Shown one piece after another: positions 23,261-35,170 of a DNA stretch of 64,000 nt (position 1 is the first letter of the stretch; each line of letters starts with the position of its first letter). The stretch lies in the NCBI RefSeq assembly GCF_010389155.1, contig NC_057768.1, forward strand, positions 12,956,501 through 13,020,500, read 5' to 3'. Source of the stretch: Erigeron canadensis. Taxonomy: Eukaryota; Streptophyta; Magnoliopsida; Asterales; Asteraceae. The translations under genes were made by a program, and so were the position numbers. Below the pieces are notes generated by a model. It searched no databases. It saw only the letters and a program-made list of their open reading frames with translations, and was not told the origin of the DNA.

Positions 23261-25050
23261 ATGGCTCTCGCTCCTAGTCAGTTTATGAAGAAGCATAATC
23301 TTGCACTGAATCTTGATCCAGATCAGCATAATTGCGAACATTTTCATGAAATGTTTAACTACATTGCTCGCTCGCGATTATTTTTTGCTTTTTGTGATTC
23401 GCCGAGACTTGTTACGCAGTATATCGATTCTTTCTGGTCCACTGCTCATGAAGTCATGGTTGAAGGACAGAGTTTTGTACGAGCTACTGTTGAAGGCATC
23501 ACTTTTGATTTCAATGCTGAATCGCTTCGTACTATTTTGCATCTAGGAGCAGAACCGGACGTAGAAGAAGAGGAAGACGTCGAGATGACTTACGAGTTTG
23601 AACTTCTTCTTCGCTGCTTTCAGAGAATGGGATTTGTTGGCCAGGTCAAACTTCCTTTTGACAAAAGTGGTTTTCAGGGAAGATGGTGATATCTGGCGTA
23701 TGCATTGCTCGTCTGTTTGAGCAATCGCAAGGCTGGATTTGATCAACTGTCTGCTCAGATTGCGTCACAGATGGTTGCTTTGGTATATAATCGACCTTAT
23801 CCTTTCTCACGATACTTTTATCAAGAGTTTATTGATTAGATAAATGCTAGGGGGAGGAAGAGATTTCTTTTGTTTCCTCGCTTTGTGATGGCTATAGTTA
23901 GACATTTTTGTCCTGACTTAGTATATGACCAAGGTCCTCGCTACGTTCTTCATGCTTGGCCTTCGTGTCTTTTTGCTGATCTTGAAGCCAATACGAGTAA
24001 TGTGGCTGGTCTTCATGATCCACCACTTTTTGGTCACCTGATTTATCCAAACTATCGATCTCGTTTTGAGAATGATATGTTTGTGGATGATGTTGATGAA
24101 GATTCTGATTATGGTGATTCTGAAAGTTCTGTTAATGGTTCTGAAGATGATTCACGGGATGAGTCTGATGGTTCGGATGATGGAAATGATGGAGGTGATG
24201 TTGATAGTTTTGACGGTTCTGCTGCTACAAATGAGACAGACACAGATGATTCTGCTGCTGCTGAATGTCGAACTAAGATGATTCATGATATCTCGGCTGC
24301 TTCTGAAAGCGAACATTCACATCAGTCGTTTGATCAAGAGGGTGTTGCGTTCCATAGGGAGCGTAGAAGCAAGGCTTGTCATGCTGTTCCCGCTGTTTCA
24401 GATTCAGCTAACTCCATTCCTGATGCTGCTGAGATTGATCCTGATATTGCAGCTCAGCATGATTCTGAATTGCGTGAGACTTTTGAAGATATGGAAGATC
24501 CGGTGAACAGAGCCAGTTCGGTTAGTCCGGTGAAGCGGCAAGGGGGTGTTGAACTTCAATATACTAGAATTAAGCGTCGACGTGTTGTTAAAGCTTCTTC
24601 TGTAGCAATGCCTGGTCCTCCAAGCCCAACTGCTGCTGTTGTTCCTATTGTTTCACAAGCACCAGTTTTACGTCCTCTGGTGGCTCCTTCCTTATCTTAC
24701 TGACTTCCTTCCGATTCGTCGCTTGGTCGTCGTATTGATCTTTTGGAGAATAGAGTTCGCACTTTGGAGTCTGATCTCACTGATACTCGCGTCGCCTTAA
24801 CTTTTTTGATCAACTGGGTCAAGAATCAAGGGGGAGAAGTTCCTGAAGAGGTCTGCAGATTGTCAGCGGTTCAACCAAGACGTCAGAATGACGATGATGA
24901 TGCTAATAATGCTGGTGATAGGAATGTTTCTCGCCCAGTTGAAGATAAAGGAAAGGGTGCAGAGATCGAGGGGGGAGACAGGAGGTGATACTTCTGCTGT
25001 TGGTGCTTCTGGTACTGGTGCTGGTCCTTCTGGTGCTCCTCGTGATTCAG
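23261..25050 (+). pseudogene. 3' (env-like) gene of element G, exon 1
   Basis: It starts at ATG 23261 (MALAPSQF), two bases after a predicted acceptor. One frame runs to about 24985 with stops at 23687, about 23837 and 24701. A one-base shift at the G6 run near 24970 is needed to reach the donor at 25050. The N-terminal part (about residues 35-110) has SR.(L)..A....P.....Y...FW.TA......G..F, like the start of the 3' genes of A and B. Then follow a long acidic Asp/Ser region (24080-24260), a basic cluster KRRRVVK (24571-24591) that could be a nuclear localisation signal, and a short coiled-coil (24740-24840). No signal peptide or membrane span is visible. Confidence 0.6.
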
Positions 25051-25238
25051 GTTTCTAATTTTGATTATTATAAAGACTTTTAGATAGAATGTATAATTGA
25101 TTGTGTGTAATAAGTTATGACATTTTGTGTAATGAAAATGTAATCTATCTTATTTCAATACAAGTACATTTCATCTTTATTATAATTATCATGATTATTC
25201 TTTCTATTCTGGTGTTCATTTTGTGTAAATTTAAATAG
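25051..25238 (+). other. Predicted intron in the G 3' gene
   Basis: The boundaries are CAG|GTTTCTAATTTT at 25050/25051 and AAATAG|ATGAT at 25238/25239. The 188 nt are AT-rich and contain stops. Joining the exons keeps the frame (phase 1, an Asp codon split after its G). Element F has an acceptor at the same point with the same phase (1888/1889). Agreement in two diverged copies is the main support. Confidence 0.6.
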
Positions 25239-26344
25239 ATGATCCAGATTATACAGATTTATTCTTTGATGGTGATGAGTTCGAGGAAGGTGAATTTGTT
25301 CCTGAACCAAATCTTAACATATTCAATAAGCCTTATGGGTTTGATGAAGTATGGGACTCAATTCCTGAAGATCCATCGATTGAAGAAAGTAGAGTGTTGG
25401 ATCAGAAGAGATCAGATGTTCGGGAAAGAATGCTTCAAGTTCCATTCAGTAGCCAAACTCAAGTTTTACATTTTGTTGTGTATGCTAAGAATGGTGATGC
25501 ATTGATTCCGTCTGATTATGAGATTAACGTGACAAGACCATTCAATCCAAATGATTTTCCAGTTCCTCTCAGAGATGATGATTCATTACATATGGTTGAT
25601 CGACATATTCCCGAGAAAAGAGTTAATGAATGGATAGTACATAGGGAAACATGGAAACCAAATCTGTATTGGACTCATATCTCAGACAAAGATGCTGCAA
25701 AGTACAAGACAATCATCTGGAGTTGGTTTTATGATGATGAACTGAAGTTATTTGTTCTTAAAAGACCAGAAGGTTGTCAGTACTTAGCGTGGTGTGAGAG
25801 ACATTTCAGGAGTTTGTGTGAAGAAGATTTACATGAGCTTGGAAATAACTGGATTATCAATCCAAGCGATGATGGCTTAGCTGATGTTGTTGGTAAGAAT
25901 CTCCGAAATGATTTCTGGTTGAGAAAGAACATGAAAGATTCAGATAAACCCCAGTTTAAGATTGAGCCAAGATCGAAGAAAAGAGTGGTCAAGCCAGATA
26001 AAACAGTTGAGTATGTTCAACATGATATTAAATGTATGATCAAAGTCCCTGCCAAGAAATGGGCACAAGATGTCTTGGACAAGATGGATAATTGGGAAAT
26101 TGATCGAAATTCTGGTGAAGCCAAGATGTATGCAGACTCAAAGAAGAAGATTTTGTTGAGAAGAGTATATGATCCGATGTAGCTGGTGAACTTCTCAAGA
26201 AATGATCTGAGAAAGTTATACGATACAGAGTGTTCGTTCATGCCATTTTGGAAGCATGAAGAAAGTCGATATCGTAAGATACTTCAACTCTGCTTACATG
26301 AAGATATTCATGCAAATAGCAAAAGATTGTTGTTTGATGCATGA
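25239..26344 (+). pseudogene. 3' (env-like) gene of element G, exon 2
   Basis: It is open from the acceptor to 26182, where TAG (26180-26182) stands in place of the CAG found in F within the shared YDPM(Q) segment. The same frame continues to TGA 26342-26344. An acidic start with EEGEF is followed by a 200-residue region with ISDKDA.KY, SWFYDDELKLFVLKRPEGCQY, HFRSL, LG.NW, then (I/V)KCM.KVPAK.WAQD and a C-terminus with FW..EE.RY and IHANS.RLLF. I do not recognise the domain. Its conservation in F and weak likeness to E suggest a real protein family. Confidence 0.6.
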
Positions 26345-26367
26345 TCAGAAATCGAAGGTGCTGCTGT

Positions 26368-26379
26368 CAAGGGGGAGTT
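26368..26379 (+). promoter_or_regulatory. Polypurine tract of element G
   Basis: 'caagggggagtt' lies directly before the LTR start TGTTGACG, the usual plus-strand primer site. It is 24 bp after the stop of the 3' gene. Confidence 0.7.
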
Positions 26380-27040
26380 TGTTGACGTACGTTGATGTGA
26401 CAACAGCAACTTAGATTTGATATGTCGTTTAGATTAAGACATTATGTTAATTTATGTCGTATCTATATATGTAATTGATAGATTATGGACTTTATGTTTT
26501 GGTAATGATCGATTACATGTTTTGGTGTTATATATATGTTATGTATGGTGTTTGTTGTGTGTTATACAAGTACAAACATAATATGTGTTAGGATTCCTTG
26601 TTGATGAAACACTAAGGAATATAACTAAGTCTTATATCTAACGAAGATAAGGTATATCTTCGTTAGAGGCAAACGAAGATAAACTTCGTTTGGGACAAAC
26701 GAAGATTAACTTCGTTACATGGGCTGGGCAGCTAAGTTCGTAAGAACAAAGCCCAGCAAGCCCAATTCGATCTGAAACATATATATACGAATGAATACCC
26801 TAAAATGAGGGAACACATTCGACATACACGTACTCCAGACCACTAAGTTCGTTCTATAGCTTATAGAAACGAATATAGCATCATATGGCTGATTATCTAC
26901 TTGATAATTAAGCGATATACACGTTAACTAATCAAACCAGTTATCTCGTGAGGATTCCGCACTCACGACATAATAATAGATGATCTCGAGAGCGATCTGT
27001 AGTTATCGAGGGACTCACAGCTCCGTGTTGTTGTTTTGCA
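26380..27040 (+). repeat. 3' LTR of element G
   Basis: It begins TGTTGACGTACG and ends near GTTGTTTTGCA (661 bp). U3 has three palindromes with the AACGAAG/CTTCGTT core at 26639-26665, 26670-26692 and 26698-26716. A TATA box (atatatata, 26779-26787) follows. 'gaggattccgcactc' (26950-26964) is shared with the LTR of F. The same palindrome core lies upstream of the internal promoter at 22461. Confidence 0.7.
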
Positions 27041-27132
27041 CTAAGCGATGTTTGACTTTTCCCGGATTTTACAAGGGACTAACCAAAGCTTTGCTAGAAG
27101 CTCTTGTATTCATCAACTACATAGAGCCTGTA

Positions 27133-30100
27133 TGTAACAACCGTACTTTTAATATTATATATGTGCTAGTTAGGTTGTCTACGTTCCCGCAAGCCATAGT
27201 TATACTTGAAGCTAGTAGGTAATGCCCCAAATTAGTAATCTAAAGGTAATGATATGTATAAGAATTTCCTAATGAAAATACCTCGGAACAAAAATTTTTA
27301 GAGGTGATCAATCGATACGATAATAATAATTTAAGACTCCCAAATTGAGATACCAATCAAAATTCTTATGGAATGCCCAACAAATCAAAAATAAAACCAA
27401 ATCAAGAGGATATGATCATGATAAATAAAATTTTCAACTAAAAATATAATTGGAAGTATTATGTACGTAAAAGCGTCGAAAACTTAATAAGTAAGCATAT
27501 AAGCTTAAAAATTAATACAAATTTACAACCAATGACCTATGTAACAAACTAAAAATACAAAAATATATCCATACACATAAATATACATGACTTATACACA
27601 TATATAATAATGGGAACACTAGTTTTACTTTGAAAGCCTACAAGCTAGTACCTTAAGTACTTATGCATTGTACATATATACATCACATACATGTACCTAT
27701 AATAACTAACAAAAACCAAATACTCTTTCAATTGTTAACAAAACTCACGGCCACATATATACATATATGTGTGGGAAAATAGTTGTACCATAAAAGCTTA
27801 CAAATTAGTACATTCATGCACCTTACATATAACATATGCATACATAAAATACAACAACAAAATTCATGTACCCATTTGAATTTGGCTTTCAAATTTACGG
27901 CCCCTTCCCCTTCCCAAAATCAAACCACCAATAGATGATTAACTAGTTTCCTTCTCCAAGGTATAACATCCCCACACTCAACCTTACACTCTCACACTCC
28001 ATCATCATTTCTCTTACACTTCCAATACACACACACAACTCTCTTTCTCTCCAAAAACACTTTTCTTCTTCTTTTTCCTGGAAATTTTCAGATTCAAAAG
28101 AGCAATAAAACAAGAACATAAATCAAATTTAAGCAATAACAATAATAAGGTTTTTATAGGATTATACAAGGGTTATTCCAAGCAAGGTTTAAGGGTTGTT
28201 TAAAGCAAAGAATTAGGGTATTTTTGGGGTTAGAAGGCCACGAAAATCTGCACCATTTTCATCATCTAAAAGTGTTCTTCAAGGGTATATATCTTCATCT
28301 CTTTACTAGTTTAATCTTATTCTTGTTTATATTAAAAAGGTTTTATCAAGAGATTGTGTTTTCTTTATGTTTTCTTTTAAAAATACACTTGATGAGGGCA
28401 AAGTTGATAGGATCTTTCATTCCATGCTCATGCATGTTAAATCCATGAAGAAAGATCCAAGGATTCAACTAGTTAAAGACCCAAAAGTGTAGATATATAT
28501 TATATAGCTTTTGATATGGTTTTTCTTGTGAAAGATGGTCATATTAATGTATATTATGAAGAAATATTTCTGGAAAATTTGATAAAGAAATATGTATTTG
28601 ATGTTATATTGATAGATCCATAAAAGTTTGTATCAAAAAGTGTTGATGTGTTTTGATAGTTTGTAAAGTAACTTTTTATATAAAAAGATGAACATATTTT
28701 ATATAATATTTGTACATATATTTCTGGAATATTTCATAAAAATATGTTTTCATGATGATGGATTTGAGAGAGATAAAGACTTATGTTAAAAAGTATTGAT
28801 TTAAGTGCATGCATGTTAGATTTAAGAAGATTGGATTGTTGTTTGGATTGTGAGATGGTTAGAGACTTGTATTTACTGGAAATATGTTAATCTTGAAGTT
28901 AATATTCTGGAAAAATTTATAAAATATCAAAAGTATAAAGCTTGGATCAAAACAAGTTAAAATATGCTTGAAATCGTAAACCGAAAGCTTGTAAAAATGC
29001 ATTTTGAGCACACACATGCACCATAATATTTTGAGCATGAAATCATGACAAACCTACTGGAAATATGATATACCAAATGTATAAAATGCAAGTCACTTGA
29101 TGTATGGCAAGAATTAGCTAAAAAAATCACCTTTTCGGGTCAATAAATCACTAACCGAAAGCACAAAATTACACATATCACACCACCACCACTATCACGA
29201 CTTGAACCACCAAAATATGATGAACTTACTGTAATATTTGAGTTAAGAATGAAAATCCATTTTGAAGTACCTTTATAGCTTAAGAAATGAGGCTAAAATC
29301 ACTATTTCGGTAAACGATTTTTAACTATAAAATCCTCAATTTAAGCAAGACACAAGAGAGGTTGAATTGATATGAATTTGTGTTGATATAAGTTGCCAAA
29401 AAGGGCTGGAATTTTTCGACTAAAACTCTTGTGGTGAATTGTAAGGATTTCTATGATTTAATGAATTAAAATGGTAATTAAAAGATATATAAATTAATAA
29501 ATAAATTATATAAACCATGAATCTGATCAAAGCCACTTAACCAATGATAAAAGTGACCAAAAACTACTGGAGAAAAATAACTACAAGCAAGGGAACAAGA
29601 ATTATACAATTTAAAAGTAAATTATTAAGTAAAAGTCACTAATTAATCATTATTATTAAATAAATAGAAATAAGGCACAAATAAATATAAGAATCACAAT
29701 GTTACAAATAAAAAGGCTTGAAAATCAGTAGATAATCCATCTATAATTATCTATGAATTTTAGAGATAATTTAAGGACTTAAAAATAATTATAAGGAATT
29801 ATTTGATTAATAAACCAATAAAATAAGTAAATAATTAATTAAATAATATTAAACTAAATAAATAATTATAAATCAGTAAGATATATCAATATTGATATTA
29901 TGAGAACACAAATGTCAAATATGGTTATTAAACAAAATATGCGATGGAAAATATATATAAAACAAAGTTAAACTACCGAAATTCCAATAACCGAACAAAA
30001 ATCGTATGAATGACCTTTACTACCAAATGTCTTCCAACCAAATGAGGTGAACAACATAATGTACTTGAATTCCATAATTTAAACAACAACCAAAGTTGGG

Positions 30101-31251
30101 CAAGTCTACTAGCATACATCTCATGATCTAGTTTACTAGTCATGCGACACACACTTACGTTGTGCATATTTCGAATACCATGGTTTAGGCTTGCTTGAGG
30201 AAAGACACCACTAGCCGGAGATCTCACTTTTGATCAGCCCTCTTTCACTCTCAATTCAAGTGAGTCATAGCCCTCTTTCAAACTATTTTATGTGTTTTAA
30301 CTATCGGGGTGAAAAACATGATATATAAGCTAAATTGCTTTTATTATTACATATATATGAAATGATTCTTGATATTATGATTATGAAATGAAATTGTTTC
30401 GTATGTTCATTATGATAAATGATTTATATGATGAGCTTGAGTTCTGTCAAACCGCTTTCTTCGGTTCACTACTATTTACTCCGATTATGGAGGCCTGTAG
30501 TTAGTTAGTTGCGCAACTAGGTTTCGTCCACCCACCCAATTGTGTAACGGTGGAAGGTTGGTTGCCTTTGTCACAACCTCCGCTTCCAGTCCGACCACGG
30601 GTGTTCTAGCTACCTTACTTAGGTCGTCTCCATGGCACGACCCCTTTCATATTATTATTATTACGGCACTTGATTGACAGCTCGTGCAAGATTTATTTAT
30701 TTATTATTGGACTTTGAAAAAATGGTAGTAGTAGTGGCTCAAGCATTTACTCATCAAGGTTGATTGAATTATACCCTTGTGGTTATATGATAGTAATTTT
30801 ATTACGGTTGATTATAGTAAGTGGAACATACGCTTTTCAAATGTTATATTGGAGGTATACATGGAAATTTTGGTGACTCTCAAAATTTTGGTTATGGTGG
30901 ATATACATATATATATACACTTTATGTTGTTAGTTAAAAACCTATGAACTCACTCAACTCTCGTAGTTGACACTTCTTCTTCTTCATGCTTTTCAGGTTA
31001 AAGATTTAGGTGCGTAGCTTGGACCGCCCTTTTGGACTCTAATATGCTTGTATGGTTGGACAAGTATTGCAAACATTTAATCATTTTAATTATGAATTTG
31101 GTTATGTAATGGATTTGGACGTCATTTTAAATTTGTAATCTTTTGGATTTTGAATGTCATTTGAAAACATGTGTTGATATTTTATATTCAAATCTTTTGT
31201 ACCATGTCGTTCTGTGGCATCTCGTGTTTCCGCCTTAGTCGGGGTGTTACA
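27133..31251 (+). repeat. Complete 4.1-kb solo LTR, gypsy type
   Basis: It begins TGTAACAACCG and ends CGGGGTGTTACA, an imperfect inverted pair, and is 4119 bp long. It is flanked by the perfect 5-bp duplication CTGTA (27128-27132 and 31252-31256). No PBS, purine tract or coding region lies inside, so it is one LTR left after recombination between two LTRs, not a short element. The termini fit chromovirus or Tat gypsy families. A GC-richer island (30440-30650) and 'gctttcttcggttcactac' may be near the transcribed part. A partial second copy is at 1-1631. Small ORFs within it are not supported. Confidence 0.88.
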
Positions 31252-31411
31252 CTGTACAATCACCACAAGATAAAACGTTAATCGCACCTAGGACAAGGAG
31301 AAATAAAATAAAATACAAAAAATAAAAGCTTTCTAATTAAGCAATTAACTTCCTCACAAATGAATGCAAGGAAGGATCGAATCACAAAACTGAACAACTA
31401 CTTTAAATAAG

Positions 31412-31429
31412 TCCCCGGCAACGGCGTCA
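31412..31429 (-). other. Primer binding site, Asp-tRNA type
   Basis: On the minus strand the site reads TGACGCCGTTGCCGGGGA, six bases from the LTR end. It differs by one base from TGGCGCCGTTGCCGGGGA, the PBS used by Athila/Tat-type Ty3/gypsy elements. Confidence 0.8.
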
Positions 31430-31435
31430 AAAACA

Positions 31436-32922
31436 TGATGTGTGAAATCGAGTTATAAAATTTATAAAACACGATCTACTAGAAAACTGACTACAACACA
31501 CTCACAGGCAGTGAACCCGTTCGCATGCAGTATAGTAAACCGGTAAATCTGAGGTCGAACACAAGGGCTTTGTAAAGCAATTGTTAAAAATAAAGTGATT
31601 CAGAAAATGGGGGTTTTTATGGTCGAGTTGCCACGTTGCAAAAGTTAGTAGAAAAGTCAGTAATCTCTCAGGATTAATCGAAAAGATAATTTTGGTTGTA
31701 ATTTATGACTCAAGAGATTTAAAAGTCATCCGTCTTGACCTCGCTCAACAACATGTTTGGATTGCACATTAATGAAGTTCAAATTCAAGTTAAGTTGATA
31801 AAGATAACCGTGATAAAATAAAGACACAAACTGGTACCACCAACGTTTGTAAAATCATTTAAATCACCTAATTAATCAGTTCCTTTGTAAAAGCTGGTAC
31901 GACCAACACTTAAAACAATTTCCCTAACCAACTAGTTTGTTTGACTATCGAATTAACAATTGTACCTATGTGAAGATAACGTAGTACCACCAACCGTTAC
32001 ACAACACGTTGACAAAATAAATCATTTTATTAAATGACATTCACTATCATACCATGAACTAGTGATAATTGTTTATAGACAAACAATTAATAGAAAATCA
32101 CATATATCTTCGACTAGTACCACTAACAAAGAACACATATGCCACCAACATCAAATAATAATTAATAAGGAATTTTTTTTCAAGATCTCGACACAACGTT
32201 AATTAAAATCAACTTTGAATTATAAAATCGTGCAATCCTACATATTGAATCACTACATCAATACGGATGATAGAGAATTTAGCTACTCATATTGAAATAA
32301 ATAAAACAAACAAGAACGGAAGAAATCATATTATACCAATTAATTAAAGGAAATTCGGTAGCAACAATGATTGTAATCCAACGCTGAAAAGATGAAAAAC
32401 CTAATAGCTTGTTTGACTTAAGAATATTGAGAACACGAGTTATGCTATGATAATCCCTCCTAAAATTCGTCCCTGAATGCAGAACCCTAATCGTCTATAA
32501 ATACAAAAAACGCGTGTAACGGCCGTTAGTTGGCTAACTTCCGTTACGTTTGTACTATGCGTGTAACCCCCGTTACGCAAGTAACGACCGTTACCCTCCA
32601 TTGAAATTCTATCTGTCATTATGTCAGTGACTGCAAGTTACAGGTGAAACCCAAAATCAACTATATAACGCTCGTTACAATAGTAACGACCGTTACACCT
32701 TCCAGAATTCGTTTTCTTCGTCTTTCACTTGATTTCGACCGAATCCTTCTCCCATTTCATCCATAAATCATCTAAAACAACCAATTACTTCGTATAATCA
32801 TTTTCTATCCTGAAAACACTTAACAATACCTCAAAGCATCGAAAGTTGGATATAAAACTATAAAAACAACGAATAATTGGTCCTAAAGTCACGTGGGTAA
32901 TGGTATAAAATATGATACATCA
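31436..32922 (-). repeat. 5' LTR of the Athila-like element
   Basis: On the minus strand it starts TGATGTATCATATTTTATACC and ends CACACATCA, so the termini TGATG/CATCA are inverted repeats. Its length, 1487 bp, suits Athila LTRs. It lies six bases from the PBS. Between 32520 and 32700 there is a cluster of GTAACG/CGTTAC words arranged as short palindromes. The outer flank is 'tgagt' (32923-32927); its partner is not in the window. Confidence 0.75.
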
Positions 32923-34247
32923 TGAGTGTATATAAAGTATTACTTTATTTTATGCTTATTAATAAATCGTTTGCGAGAACATGATTATTAATTTAATGGA
33001 TGTTGTCTTATTATGAATATGCAATGATGATTTACTTATGATGGTTACACTAAGGTCTTTGATCGATCACGTTTTGAGTTTCTAGTCCATTTAACTGGAA
33101 TGAGAAACCCTTAGCTTCTATCTCTTAAGAACCATCTTATATTCAGAAATTGTAACACAAAAATAGAATAATGGTTAAAGGAGGAGTCGTTACTACAAGA
33201 GAAATGACTATTTAATATGGCATTTAAGTTTACTCATTTGCTATATCCGATCTCTTCTGTAGTAATTGTTCCTTCTAGAACCTACTAGATGTGGAAAATC
33301 AGAAAACGCAACACAAAAATATAATAATGGTTAAAGGGGGAGTCGTTACTGCAAGAGAAATGACTACCAAATATGACATTTAAGTTTACTCATTTGCTTC
33401 TTCTAGAACCTATTGCATGTATCTGACTAAGCATGTTTATTCTAAGTTGATCAGAGTAACTTTGTTCCTAAGATTACTGTGATTGACTCTTAAAATTCAT
33501 GCTCAATAGCGTATATTGCATATGTCGGACTAAGCATGACTATTATAATATTGATTAGAGGGATTTTTATTATAAAATCACTGTGATTGATTTTGTAACT
33601 TTATGCTCCGTAAAGCATATCGCAAGGACAGTATTAAGCATGCGTATTACAAGATTGGTTAGAGTGATTTTGATACAAAAGTCACTGTGATTGATTTTGT
33701 AACTTTATGCTCCATAAGGTTCTTGCTCATAATAAAAGGGTTCTATTACATGAGAGACAACAATACTTAAGGTTTTTTCGGTTTCCAGAGGGACTTGGTT
33801 ATGTTCTTGGTGATCACAAGAAAAATGTGTATTGTGACAAGGAAGAAGTGTAAAGTAAAGACATGAATTTAAGTGTGTTTGTTACACCCTAAATTGGGTC
33901 TTTTATGCAAATTGCACGGAAGATTAAGTTTTGATACTTAAGGTTTCGGTCAAAATAGGTTATACATAATCAATTCAATTGACGTATTTGACAGATATTT
34001 TGATTTGCAATTTATCATGAATAATTGAATTGAATATGCTTATTGAATGAAGTAACTTGATAAATGCTTGGATTCTAATCTTAAGTGTGAGAATCTATTG
34101 TTTGTTATCAATTAACTCTGTTTAAGCATTTTCGGAATTCGATTATTTACTTTTGAGGTGAATGCATTAATTGGATAGATCTCATGAGTTCGCTGATGTG
34201 GTTGCAGTTTTATTTATCTTATCTGGATGTGTGTCAACCGACAAGAT
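32923..34247. other. Unassigned DNA with tandem repeats, target of element D
   Basis: No coding region is supported. A segment near 33150-33265 is repeated imperfectly at about 33310-33420 ('gagtcgttactNcaagagaa'). Three tandem units of about 104 bp, each starting 'taagcatg', begin at 33428, 33531 and 33635. 'tgttacaccctaaattgggt' at 33880 resembles an LTR start, but I could not find its end. Copia element D is inserted at the right edge. Confidence 0.5.
33428..33738 (+). repeat. Three tandem units of about 104 bp
   Basis: The units begin 'taagcatg' at 33428, 33531 and 33635, giving periods of 103 and 104 bp. Units 2 and 3 are most alike: both contain 'cactgtgattgattttgtaa' and 'ctttatgctcc'. 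No ORF crosses them. Confidence 0.75.
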
Positions 34248-34252
34248 AAAAG

Positions 34253-35170
34253 TGTTGGAATTTCGGATGCCCAAGACACATATTAAATTGACGTGGCTAG
34301 TATGTGATGATCCAAGTCAGGTCATACCCGATAACAAGTTAGACAAATACTTATGATATGTATTTATATGATATGATCTTTAAATAAATATCAATACTTG
34401 AAGCATTTAGGAAATGGGTTTCTAAATAAATGCACTTGAGAAATATAAGTAAATTATATGGATAATTTATTTTGAGAAATATGTGAATGTGTTTTTTTGG
34501 CAAAATAAACACTTATGTGTGTTATGTATAATACATAATATGTTACATAAGGTATATAACATGTTATAATACATTTATATATATTGTATAAAAGGAAAAT
34601 GCAAGTGGATTTTGAGTTGGTGAGACCCATGTGGTCTCACCTTGTGGCCGGCCACCCCCACCCAAAATGCACATGCATTTGCTTGTTTTACATAACCCAC
34701 TAGCTACATTGGAAACACACAATTGTTACATGCATTTGCTATAGTGTTCTCTCAACTCTCAAGTGCAAAAACTCTCTCTTTTTTTCTCTCTTGATTTTGG
34801 CACAAACAAAGCAAAAGGAGAAGGGTTTTTCAAGTCTAAATCCTAGCATATTTGGGTGTTTGTTGGAGACTTGGGGTATGCAAGCTTGAGGTACTTCTAT
34901 CTTGAAGACTTGGCCTTTCTAGGAACATCATCTTCTTCATATCAACCTTCTCATAAGCTTGGAAGAAGGTAGTCTTCTAAACACCCTATGGTTGTTATTT
35001 TGATTGTATGACATTCATATACATGGATCCTTATTGTTTGGGGTTTTCTTTTATATGTTAAAAATTTGATTTTAACCACATATAACATAATGAAAGGTTC
35101 ATTTCTTCCGCTGCATTTTTTCATGTTTATAAGGAAAATATGACTTTGATAAAACCCAAAAGACCCAACA
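34253..35170 (+). repeat. 5' LTR of element D
   Basis: It starts TGTTGGAATTTCGG and ends AGACCCAACA. The termini TGTTGG/CCAACA are inverted. A TATA-like 'ttgtataaaagg' is at 34584-34595. It is nearly identical to 41216-42133. Confidence 0.95.

Larger units (their letters stand above)
16194..27040 (+). mobile_element. Copia element G (Sirevirus-like), 5' end missing
   Basis: It runs from just before protease through IN, RT and RNase H (to 20022), a long spacer, a 3' gene in two exons (23261-26344), a purine tract and a 3' LTR (26380-27040). The LTR, the 3' gene and the phase of its intron are related to element F. The right flank begins 'ctaag' and then reads as Athila-like leader on the minus strand, so G is probably inserted in that element. 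The 5' part is lost in the gap. Confidence 0.75.
27041..32922 (-). mobile_element. Athila/Tat-like gypsy element, 5' end, split by a solo LTR
   Basis: Reading the minus strand: LTR (32922 to 31436), PBS, about 180 bp of leader to 31252, the 4.1-kb solo LTR insertion, then leader again at 27132-27041. Removing the insertion and one CTGTA copy rejoins the leader. Beyond 27041 the sequence belongs to copia element G. Gag and pol are not in the window. Confidence 0.6.
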
